DNA from: an uncultured Aureispira sp.
GTDB taxonomy: Bacteria; Bacteroidota; Bacteroidia; Chitinophagales; Saprospiraceae
Length of the DNA stretch: 36,374 bases
Reading direction: 5' to 3'
Assembly: GCA_905480485.1 (NCBI GenBank)
Contig: CAJQQM010000185.1
Location: forward strand, 1-36,374
Shown: piece after piece, positions 15,925 through 23,200 of the stretch
Numbering within the stretch: position 1 is the first letter of the stretch
How the letters are laid out: every line of letters begins with the position of its first letter
Made by a program: the position numbers and the translations under genes
Notes under the pieces: model-generated
Seen by the model: only the letters and a program-made list of their open reading frames with translations
Told to the model about the DNA's origin: nothing
Database searches by the model: none

Positions 15925-18243
15925 ATGTCTAGCAAGCGCGCAATATTCCCAATAAGTAAGGTAAATGCCGAACTCGAGGATACTGATATACCACAGGAAA
16001 AGATCAACGCGATTGTTGCTTTTTGTCGCTTACATTTTAGCTCGCTTCGTCAAGAAGTGTATGAATTGATAGAAAAAGGGATTCAACTTGCTGAATATAA
16101 TGCCCAATATGATGCTTTAGATACTTTACTTATTTACAGAGCTTATTACCTTTTGCATTACGAACAACGCACTGAAGCCTACAGACTATGTAAAGAATTA
16201 TTGCCCAAGTTTTTAGCGGATAAAAATTTTAGTGAATATGGTTTTGCTCTTACACTATTGTGTCAGATGGAATGGTCTAAAGGTAATTTAGAGGCAGCTT
16301 TCGAGTACATCAAAAATGCCTTGATTAGCCTTAAATACAAGCGCAATAAGCTGCAATCTTTAGCATACATTTACTACATTCAAGCGGTGTTTTATTTCGA
16401 TTTGAATGAACTGACTTTAGCCAAGCAGTTTTATCAAAAATCCTTAAATTATCTCAAAAAAGTTGCACCAATAGGATTGTTGGGTTATATAAAAATTGGC
16501 TTGGCTTCTATTTCGGTACAAAAAGAGGAATATTTTAAAGGTGTTCGCAATTTAGAAGAGGTTTTAAAAATAGGGAAGGAGTACTTTCATTGGAATATGG
16601 AAGCGCGTGCCTATCATGAACTAGGAAAGATATACCTTTTGAATAAACAGCCACAAAAGGCTAGAATTTATTTTCTTAAGAGTTATGATATTCGCAAAAG
16701 CAATCATGCGTTGCCTGCACTAGTGAGCACGATGATATCCTTGGCTGAAATATGTTTTGAACAAAAACAATATGAAGCATGCGAAAACTACCTCAAAGAG
16801 GCGCTTGAAATATGTGTATCCAAAAGACTGAATACGAAAACCGCCAAAATTTACCAACTGTTTTCACAATTGTATGAGCACAAGAATGCCTTTCAAGCTT
16901 CTTTGGTGTACCTCAAAAAGTACAACCTGCTATCACTCAAACAAAAAAATGATAAAGTAGCTATTAAGAATAAATATTTGAAGTTTAATTATCAATCAGA
17001 GCACAACAAAAAACTCAACAAAACATCTAGGTATTTGAATGTGATAAATGAGTTTGCAGTTGGTTTTCTCAAAACCAATACAATTGATGAAATTGTGTGG
17101 ATGGTTGCTCGAGACGCTATTGGCAAACTTGGATACGAAGATTGTGTCGTCTATTTATTTGATGAAAATAAGGAATATTTGTTGCAAAAAGCAGCATGGG
17201 GCCCCAAGAACCCGATTTCGTTCGATATCCACAAGCCCATCAAACTAAAACCAGGCTTGGGTATTGTAGGCGATGTTGCCCGAACAGGAATCGGTGAAAT
17301 AGTTTCTGATACTAGCAAGGACGAACGCTATTTTTTGGATGACGAATCTCGATTGTCCGAAATAACGGTTCCTATAATCGCCGATGGCTTGGTGATTGGG
17401 ATAATAGACTCAGAACATACCAAAAGAAATTTTTATTCCCAAGAAGACCTACGAACCCTTACGACAATTGCTTCAATGACTTCTTCTAGGCTAACACAGG
17501 CCTTTGTCTTAGAAAAACTGAAGCGCCATCAATTAAAACTAGAAGAAAATGTACGGGATAAAACCCGAGAATTACACAAAGCCCTGAACCACCTTCAGGT
17601 AATGAATACCGAATTGAGTTACCGCAACGACGAAAAAGATATTTTACTCAAAGAAGTGCATCATCGAGTGAAAAATAATTTGCAGATTGTGACAAGTTTA
17701 TTGAGTTTACAATCTTTTAGTATCAAAGATTCCAAGACCAAAGCATTGTTCGATACCAGTCAGCATAGGATTAATGCGATGGCCCTAATTCATGAAATGT
17801 TGTATCAGTCCGATAATTTATCTATGATTAATTATGCTGAATACTTACAGTTTTTGTTAAACAACTTACTAAAATCTTTTAAAGGGGTACAGCACAATAT
17901 TAGCTTACAACTTTCGGTGGTAGAAATGTATCTAAATATAGATACCGCTATTCCATTGGGTTTGATGATTAACGAAATTGTGACCAACTCTTTGAAATAT
18001 GCCTTTAATGATTCCAAGGAGGGTTTGCTATCTCTCAAAATAAGTGAAACCGATCAAACAGGTCGATATTTTATGGAAATTGGAGACAATGGTCCTGGGT
18101 TTAGTGATAGTTTTGACCGTGTAAAACGCAAATCGCTGGGCATGCAACTTATTTTTAAGTTGACCAAACAAATAAACGGGCAGGTAGATTTAGATTATAC
18201 ACGCCAAGGAACCCACTACAAAATTTACTTTGAAAATATTTAA
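15925..18243 (+). CDS. Soluble TPR-GAF sensor histidine kinase (HisKA_2 class)
   Basis: The 772-residue protein has no signal peptide and no membrane span, so it should sense in the cytosol. Residues ~60-340 form a series of TPR helices (for example EARAYHELGKIYLLNKQPQKA). Residues ~365-530 form a GAF domain (DCVVYLFDE..., ITVPIIADGLVIGIIDSEH). A short coiled coil follows (~530-570), then the HisKA_2 dimerisation box LLKEVHHRVKNNLQ, with His580 the probable phosphoacceptor, and a HATPase_c domain with N box NEIVTNSLKYAF, G1 IGDNGPGF and G2 SLGMQLI. No receiver domain is present, and no response regulator gene is adjacent, so the phosphotransfer partner is elsewhere. It is a paralogue of the kinase at 19933-21777. 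It is divergent from recD, with 217 bases between them. The ligand of the GAF domain is not predictable. Confidence 0.9.
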   Translation: MSSKRAIFPISKVNAELEDTDIPQEKINAIVAFCRLHFSSLRQEVYELIEKGIQLAEYNAQYDALDTLLIYRAYYLLHYEQRTEAYRLCKELLPKFLADKNFSEYGFALTLLCQMEWSKGNLEAAFEYIKNALISLKYKRNKLQSLAYIYYIQAVFYFDLNELTLAKQFYQKSLNYLKKVAPIGLLGYIKIGLASISVQKEEYFKGVRNLEEVLKIGKEYFHWNMEARAYHELGKIYLLNKQPQKARIYFLKSYDIRKSNHALPALVSTMISLAEICFEQKQYEACENYLKEALEICVSKRLNTKTAKIYQLFSQLYEHKNAFQASLVYLKKYNLLSLKQKNDKVAIKNKYLKFNYQSEHNKKLNKTSRYLNVINEFAVGFLKTNTIDEIVWMVARDAIGKLGYEDCVVYLFDENKEYLLQKAAWGPKNPISFDIHKPIKLKPGLGIVGDVARTGIGEIVSDTSKDERYFLDDESRLSEITVPIIADGLVIGIIDSEHTKRNFYSQEDLRTLTTIASMTSSRLTQAFVLEKLKRHQLKLEENVRDKTRELHKALNHLQVMNTELSYRNDEKDILLKEVHHRVKNNLQIVTSLLSLQSFSIKDSKTKALFDTSQHRINAMALIHEMLYQSDNLSMINYAEYLQFLLNNLLKSFKGVQHNISLQLSVVEMYLNIDTAIPLGLMINEIVTNSLKYAFNDSKEGLLSLKISETDQTGRYFMEIGDNGPGFSDSFDRVKRKSLGMQLIFKLTKQINGQVDLDYTRQGTHYKIYFENI

Positions 18244-18273
18244 AAACCAACTCAGTGGGTTATTTAATCTGTA

Positions 18274-18786
18274 TTATTGAGCAGCCGCTTTATTTTTTTT
18301 GATGGTCGCAATAGACTGTTCTAGCTGCGGCATTTTTGGCTGCAATACTGTTACTTTTTCCAAATCGTCAAGGGCCTCATCGTACCAATATAATCCATTT
18401 CTGGCAATTGCTCTTTCGAAATAAACCGTTGCATGTTGTATGCCGCAGGGATTCGTTTCGTCTAGCAGAAAAAATTTATCGTAGGCTTCTGCAGCTAGTT
18501 TAAAAGCGCTAGTTTTTAGGTATACCTTTCCCAACATATACAGGGTGCGTGCATTTTGAGGGTCAATAGAAATGGCTTTCAGCAAATCTTTTTCTGCAAA
18601 CTTGTGTGCATTGATACTTATGTAAAGCTCTGCTTTTTTAAGGTGAAAACTTGCATCATCAGGTGATTGTTTGGCCAGCAAATCCAATCGTTTGGTAGCG
18701 GCTTGCAAATAACTAACAGCGTTCTTGGTATCTTTGTCCAATTGCGCTTTTCTCATTTTTTCAAGTAGTTGCTTTACTTCTTTCAT
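18274..18786 (-). CDS. Small cytosolic TPR protein
   Basis: From the ATG at 18786 the protein has 170 residues. It lacks a signal peptide and consists of about three TPR units (DDASFHLKKAELYISINAHK, ARTLYMLGKVYLKTSAFKLA, FERAIARNGLYWYDEALDDL) ending in a basic tail. TPR arrays bind partner proteins; no partner is indicated. The frame is open upstream to a TTG at 18816, but that triplet lies within a promoter -7 box, so the first ATG is the better start. It converges on the TPR-GAF kinase gene with 30 bases between stop codons. Being flanked by two TPR kinases makes a link to their signalling possible, but this is position only. Confidence 0.7.
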   Translation of the reverse strand: MKEVKQLLEKMRKAQLDKDTKNAVSYLQAATKRLDLLAKQSPDDASFHLKKAELYISINAHKFAEKDLLKAISIDPQNARTLYMLGKVYLKTSAFKLAAEAYDKFFLLDETNPCGIQHATVYFERAIARNGLYWYDEALDDLEKVTVLQPKMPQLEQSIATIKKNKAAAQ

Positions 18787-18813
18787 TGTGGCGGGATTTT
18801 TAGGTACAAAGCA

Positions 18814-18845
18814 CAAAAATAGTATTTTTGTTTTTAAAGCCTAAA
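18814..18845 (-). promoter_or_regulatory. Bacteroidota-type promoter of the small TPR gene
   Basis: On the minus strand TTTA (18842-18845), 20 bases of spacer, and TATTTTTG (18814-18821) fit TTTG-N19..21-TAnnTTTG with one mismatch in the upstream box. The predicted start near 18807 leaves about 20 bases to the ATG at 18786, and argues against the upstream TTG as initiation codon. Confidence 0.5.
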
Positions 18846-18989
18846 TTTTAATTCAAATTAATCTTCTAGTTCAAAAAATGATTTAATGTGCGCACAATAG
18901 AGCAAGCGAGTTGTATTTTACTACTTGATTAATTTTAGGCAGCTACAGTTTTATGAGCGTATCATTAGCGCTATTTTAAAGCTGTTTAA

Positions 18990-19769
18990 TTACCACTGAA
19001 TTTGAAAATAAGCTGAGTTTAGATGCGCGCGCCCATCTATTGTATATCCAAATTTATTACTTTCTAAGGGCTTGGCAGGATGGCAATATACCAGCGTATC
19101 ATTGAGATAATAGAACCAAAATTTTTGGTAGGATTCGACACGCAGGGTGTTCATTGAGTCTTTAATTATTTTGAAATTTTTTTGGTTCAGGAAATGCAAT
19201 ATACTGTCTTCCGAACAATTCATAATGGTCAATTTTTTAATAAGTGGGTTGATGCGGAAAAATGTTCCTAATTGTAACTGTTCATCATAACCTATGTGTA
19301 GGCCAAATAGACTCGTAGAATCTAGACTGATTACGTTAATCTTGCTTTCAATAGCCCAATTGTACTGACTGTCTATTTCAAGCGGTACAAAAATATGATA
19401 AGCAGCGCTGTCAATCTTATGTTTAAGTGCATATCCCGCTGAAGTCAAATTTAATTCACAAGTATTATTTTTAATCTCCGGCCAAGGGCCAAGGCGCTTA
19501 AATTGATCTTTGAAACAACGATGAAAAGCAGTTGGAAGGGCTTTAAACTTGTTTTTAGTAGTTGCGCTAACTTCTTCAATTTCTTTATCAAAAGCAGCCT
19601 GCATCGACAAGGCTTCTGTTCGAGTCCATAATACAACTTTTTTTGATGCATTTTGATCAAGACTATCCGAGGCTAGGGGGGGATTAGACGTGGTACTCGT
19701 ACTAGGTGTACAGGCAATTAAGCTGTTAATAATCACATATAAAGACAGATAACGAATCCAATAATACAT
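18990..19769 (-). CDS. Predicted lipoprotein with a possible concanavalin-like domain
   Basis: The 259-residue protein has a hydrophobic leader ending in the lipobox LIAC, with Cys20 the lipidation site, followed by a Ser/Thr/Pro/Asn-rich linker. The C-terminal half (about 130-259) reads like a jelly-roll of the LamG/3-keto-disaccharide-hydrolase kind: IFVPLEIDSQYNWAIESKI, then GTFFRIN, then MNTLRVESYQKFWFYYLND, then a final FGYTIDGRAHLNSAYFQI. The succession 'lrve..g..fyyNd.lv....p....n..Gy.v.g.a....ayf.i' is what suggests this. The fold is inferred; no catalytic residues can be named. A run of seven G (19676-19682) encodes Pro-Pro in the linker. It is expected on the envelope. I see no promoter match and no operon partner. 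Confidence 0.65.
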   Translation of the reverse strand: MYYWIRYLSLYVIINSLIACTPSTSTTSNPPLASDSLDQNASKKVVLWTRTEALSMQAAFDKEIEEVSATTKNKFKALPTAFHRCFKDQFKRLGPWPEIKNNTCELNLTSAGYALKHKIDSAAYHIFVPLEIDSQYNWAIESKINVISLDSTSLFGLHIGYDEQLQLGTFFRINPLIKKLTIMNCSEDSILHFLNQKNFKIIKDSMNTLRVESYQKFWFYYLNDTLVYCHPAKPLESNKFGYTIDGRAHLNSAYFQIQW

Positions 19770-19932
19770 TCCTTTAGGTATTTAAGTCAGTAATTTCTAG
19801 ACTTAACTTAGGAATTTATTTCTACATAGACAATTAAGGACTATAATTTATTAAAGCTGTTAAGAAGGATAAAGAGGCTGTTGTCTGAGGCAGCAGCTAA
19901 AAGACATACACAAGGCATGATGGGTCGAACGG

Positions 19933-21777
19933 CTAAACGAGCCAACTATGGTCTTTGATGGGGCAAAATTCGATGTGGTAATGAGTGCCTTTTTGATTGC
20001 TGTCGAAAAGAATACTGCCATTGAGTTGCCGAACCAATCGATGAATCAGTTGCATTCCCAAACTAGAAGATTTAGTTTTTTGTTGCACATCAGGTAATCC
20101 AACACCATTGTCTCCAATTTTAAGCAGGTAGCGGTTGTCTTCAATGTGGCTACGAAGGTCTATGTAGACGAAGCCTTCGGCTTGATTGATGAAGGCATAT
20201 TTGAGGGCATTGGTAATTATTTCAGCGATGATTAAGCCGAGCGGAATGGCGGTGTCTAGATTGATTTGAAGGTCATTCTGAACCTTGATTTGTTTTTTCA
20301 CATGATTTTTTTTGTTCTGAAAACTTAGAAACAGGGACTCCATTAGTTGCTGAAGGTATTGATTGTAATTAATCGTAGAGAGGTTGTCGGATTGATACAG
20401 CATTTCGTGTATAAGAGACATGGAGTTGATTCTATATTGACTACTTTCAAAAAGCGACAGTGTTTTTTTGTCACGAATACCACTGGATTGTAAACTCAAA
20501 AAACTCGTAATGACCTGTAAGTTGTTTTTGACACGGTGATGAATTTCTTTGAGTAGAATGTCCTTCTCATTATTTTTTTGGGATATAGCAATATTTTTTT
20601 CTTCAATGGCATTTTTTTGTCGGGTAATTGTCTGATTGGCTTTTTTTAATTGTTGAATCATTTGCTGCTGCAATACTGATTTTTCCTGCGCAATTTTATT
20701 TTTGTATTTGAAGGACAAAAATTTAGATTGATTGTTGGTTGCCAAGTCATAGGTCTGTTGATAATAGGTTTCTTTTAATTTCAAACATTCATAGGCTTTT
20801 TCATAAGCTTTTTCTTTTTCATGTAAGCGGGCTAATAAATCATAAATCAGAATTAATTTGGGAATTAAATTTTTATGGACCGCATTTTTTAGTGCTTTAA
20901 GCAAATAGCTTTTGGCCACAGTTGTGTCTTTTTCTAGATGTATTTCTCCAAGACGAATTAAGCAACTAGTAGTGGCGGGGATATTTTGATGGTCTTGTCG
21001 AATTTTTAAACTTTTATTCAATAATTGTATTGCTGAATCAGTATTATGATTGTTTATTGCACCTTGAGCAAGTTCGTAATAGGCCCGTGCTTCTGTCATC
21101 CACATTTTATTTGTTTGACTCAGTACAACGGCTTTCTCTAACAAGACGTTTGCCTTTTCGTATTGTTCTTGTTTGTAAAGTATGCAGCCCAATCCAATTA
21201 GGGAATAGCAATCCATGCTGTAATCGTACAATAAAACACAAGCATGTAGTTCTTTCTGGCAACATTGATAATGTTTTTTGGATAACTCCAATTCAGATAA
21301 ATCAAAGTATATCATGGCAAGACTAATGTGTAGTTTTGCTGTCGCAGTCCCCTGTATTTGTTTTTGTCTAAACTTATCCAAATATTCAAGAATTAACTCA
21401 AAAGCATTTTCTAGGGCTCCTTTTGACCATTCAATCAAACTTTTGATGTTGATTGCCAAGGCGCATTCAAAATAAAATTCTTTTTCAAAAAGCAGGGCGT
21501 ACTGATTATCAACGATTGATATTGCTTGTTGATGTTCGTTGGCGTACCAAGCCCAAAAGGCTAAATACATCTGCAGTGCTTTTGAATGGACTGGAAGCTT
21601 TGCTTCATTTGACAAGGCAATGCCTTGTTCAATGTAAGCGGTTAATTCCTCAATTTCGCTGTAATTTAATCGGCAATAGTTCAAAATCCTATTGATTTTT
21701 TCTTTAGGGGTATAGTTCGTTGCAGCGAGTTGTAGATTTAGCTCTTTTTTCGAAGTATTTAATAAAGCGTCTTTCAT
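19933..21777 (-). CDS. Soluble TPR sensor histidine kinase (HisKA_2 class), paralogue of the 15925 kinase
   Basis: The 614-residue cytosolic protein shares its whole plan with the kinase at 15925 except that a GAF domain is absent. Residues ~25-340 are TPR helices, ~350-400 a coiled coil (QQMIQQLKKANQTITRQKNA), then HisKA_2 ILLKEIHHRVKNNLQV with His414 the probable phosphoacceptor. The HATPase_c domain follows: EIITNALKYAF, IGDNGVGLPD, SSLGMQLIHRLV. Shared diagnostic stretches with the paralogue include EKIN....CRL near the N-terminus, EWSKG.LE.AFE, YFDL.EL.L.K..Y, and LIHEMLYQSDNLS after the His box. There is no transmembrane segment, no receiver and no adjacent regulator. The two kinases converge across the small TPR gene and the lipoprotein gene, as expected for an old inverted duplication or independent insertion. 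Confidence 0.9.
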   Translation of the reverse strand: MKDALLNTSKKELNLQLAATNYTPKEKINRILNYCRLNYSEIEELTAYIEQGIALSNEAKLPVHSKALQMYLAFWAWYANEHQQAISIVDNQYALLFEKEFYFECALAINIKSLIEWSKGALENAFELILEYLDKFRQKQIQGTATAKLHISLAMIYFDLSELELSKKHYQCCQKELHACVLLYDYSMDCYSLIGLGCILYKQEQYEKANVLLEKAVVLSQTNKMWMTEARAYYELAQGAINNHNTDSAIQLLNKSLKIRQDHQNIPATTSCLIRLGEIHLEKDTTVAKSYLLKALKNAVHKNLIPKLILIYDLLARLHEKEKAYEKAYECLKLKETYYQQTYDLATNNQSKFLSFKYKNKIAQEKSVLQQQMIQQLKKANQTITRQKNAIEEKNIAISQKNNEKDILLKEIHHRVKNNLQVITSFLSLQSSGIRDKKTLSLFESSQYRINSMSLIHEMLYQSDNLSTINYNQYLQQLMESLFLSFQNKKNHVKKQIKVQNDLQINLDTAIPLGLIIAEIITNALKYAFINQAEGFVYIDLRSHIEDNRYLLKIGDNGVGLPDVQQKTKSSSLGMQLIHRLVRQLNGSILFDSNQKGTHYHIEFCPIKDHSWLV

Positions 21778-21860
21778 CGATATTAAAGGGATAAATTAGT
21801 ATTAGTAAAATACACAATAATTAAAATTATTTATTTTGAACAAGAATAAAGTGTTTTTAA

Positions 21861-21868
21861 CAAAAATA
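21861..21868 (-). promoter_or_regulatory. Possible -7 promoter element of the TPR kinase at 19933-21777
   Basis: TATTTTTG on the minus strand fits TAnnTTTG, and would start transcription about 75 bases before the ATG at 21777. No TTTG is found at the right distance upstream, so this is a half-match only. Confidence 0.3.
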
Positions 21869-21987
21869 ATTCGAATGAAACTAGTTTAACTGCCTTTTAG
21901 AACATATTGAAACTTAATTTTATAATTTATTAAAGCTTATACTAATTTTTTATTGATCGATTAAGTATCATTAATTTAAGTATTTAT

Positions 21988-21995
21988 TATGTTTG
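21988..21995 (+). promoter_or_regulatory. Possible -7 promoter element of the lipoprotein gene at 22071
   Basis: TATGTTTG matches TAnnTTTG exactly, 76 bases before the ATG at 22071. The expected TTTG about 20 bases upstream is missing (the region reads ATTAAGTATC), so support is partial. Confidence 0.35.
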
Positions 21996-22070
21996 CAGCA
22001 AAATCAACGGCTCAACATACATCAATTCGTAAGATAGATGGATTTTGTTTATTCATTAATTTAATTAGCA

Positions 22071-22550
22071 ATGCATCAATTAACCATTTTATCAGTATTT
22101 ATTTTTTTTGTAGTGTGTACAGGTTGTTCTACAGAAGATTCGAAACAAGCTTCCTTACAGGGAGTTCAAGAAGCATTATCAAACCCCAAACAAACCCTTA
22201 GAGACAGTTTAGAAACAACAAAGGATATTGATATCTTTTGGGGACGCTTTCAAAGGGCAGTGGTTCAGAAAGATGTACAAGAATTGGTGTTTTTGTCCGA
22301 CACAGCATTCATTAAAATTTCTTTGTTTGACGAATTGTTTTTTCAGATTTTTGAGCATCGAATTACTCAAAGTCAACCGCATTCACTAAGGCCATCGAAG
22401 GAGGATAAGCAGGTGTTTTTCTTTTCTTTTGAGGAAAAGCCTACTGTGGAAGAGATGAAAGAAGGGATCGAGTTATTTGGGGCAACATTATTTTTTCATA
22501 GGAATTCAAAAGGGCTGTGGAAACTATTTGAGATGCAGGCTTACGGTTAA
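22071..22550 (+). CDS. Small predicted lipoprotein, function unknown
   Basis: The 159-residue protein has a hydrophobic leader ending in the lipobox VCTGC, with Cys19 the lipidated residue. The mature part has a helical linker followed by an alpha+beta domain: IDIFWGRFQRAVVQKDVQEL, then FIKISLF, VFFFSFEEKPTVEEMKEGIE, and a final LFFHRNSKGLWKLFEMQAYG. The arrangement of one helix pair and strands closing on 'W.l..' recalls SnoaL/NTF2-like or DUF4348-type small lipoproteins, but I cannot assign a family. It stands alone on the plus strand, divergent from the TPR kinase at 19933-21777. I am confident it is a gene; the role is open. Confidence 0.7.
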   Translation: MHQLTILSVFIFFVVCTGCSTEDSKQASLQGVQEALSNPKQTLRDSLETTKDIDIFWGRFQRAVVQKDVQELVFLSDTAFIKISLFDELFFQIFEHRITQSQPHSLRPSKEDKQVFFFSFEEKPTVEEMKEGIELFGATLFFHRNSKGLWKLFEMQAYG

Positions 22551-22747
22551 AATTTTATTATTTAAGGAATCTATTGCAACATTGGTATGATTTTGCTGTT
22601 GCTATACTGTATTTATTTATGTCAAAGTTTAATAATATTTTTTAAAATTAGTGCTGATTATTTGATGTATCAAATCAAAACATTTACTTTTGAAAGTGTT
22701 ACTATCATTTAAATTAGTATAACCTTTGACCAAACTAACATAATAGC

Positions 22748-23095
22748 TTGTTTTCGATCCATAAAATATCTTCTTTTTTATTGCTTCACAAAACTCTTAA
22801 GCAGCTTTGTTTGATAGCAACAGCCTTGTTTATTATAGGGCAACCTTTGGTAGATGTTTTTAACACTTACCTTGATAAAGACTACGAAATTTGTGATTCT
22901 ACAGAAGAAAAAGAGGATAAAAGTCAAGAAAAAGAGGTTGAAACCAAGTTGTTTAGTCATCATCCACAAGAAGTGCTTTCTCAGCCGCAATTTTTAGCTG
23001 CACTACTCGATCTAGAACAACTTTCAACCCAAATTTTTTACTTAGATGAGTATGCCAAAGTCGTTCCTTCTCCGCCTCCGGAACAAATACTTTAA
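22748..23095 (+). CDS. Small single-span membrane protein upstream of SulP, TTG start
   Basis: The frame is open for 115 codons between a stop at 22736 and TAA at 23093. It has one clear hydrophobic segment (CLIATALFIIGQPLVDVF, about residues 21-38), followed by an acidic and lysine-rich charged stretch (STEEKEDKSQEKEVETK), a Gln/Leu-rich helix and the C-terminal motif VVPSPPPEQIL. Small membrane proteins ending in a PPPE-like tail are common in Bacteroidota; none has a role I can name. There is no ATG in the open frame before the hydrophobic segment: the candidates are TTG at 22748 or TTG at 22781. The near -7 box AACCTTTG at 22723-22730 would fit a start at 22748. It lies 105 bases before sulP on the same strand and may be co-transcribed with it. 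Confidence 0.55.
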   Translation: MFSIHKISSFLLLHKTLKQLCLIATALFIIGQPLVDVFNTYLDKDYEICDSTEEKEDKSQEKEVETKLFSHHPQEVLSQPQFLAALLDLEQLSTQIFYLDEYAKVVPSPPPEQIL

Positions 23096-23166
23096 CCACA
23101 ATATACCAAATTATTCTTGCTTTCTTCCCAACTTTATTTTTAAACATAAATAATATAGGCATATGC

Positions 23167-23174
23167 TATGTTTG
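23167..23174 (+). promoter_or_regulatory. Possible -7 promoter element of the SulP gene
   Basis: TATGTTTG is an exact TAnnTTTG match, 26 bases before the ATG at 23201, giving a leader of roughly 20 bases. No good TTTG is found about 20 bases upstream, so the match is only half complete. If real, sulP can be transcribed apart from the small gene before it. Confidence 0.4.
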
Positions 23175-23200
23175 GTATTGCCTTTTGAAAAAAGTTTGTC

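Noticed and set aside
18244-18273. Terminator hairpin AACC...GGTT between the first kinase and the TPR gene
   Set aside because: Only four good pairs and no T-run directly after; too weak to annotate.
18814-18816. TTG as the start of the small TPR gene
   Set aside because: It overlaps a TATTTTTG -7 box; the ATG at 18786 follows with a short leader.
21989-22201. 70-codon plus-strand frame overlapping the start of the small lipoprotein gene
   Set aside because: Its ATG lies within the TATGTTTG promoter-like element and the product lacks features, whereas the overlapping frame has a signal peptide and lipobox.
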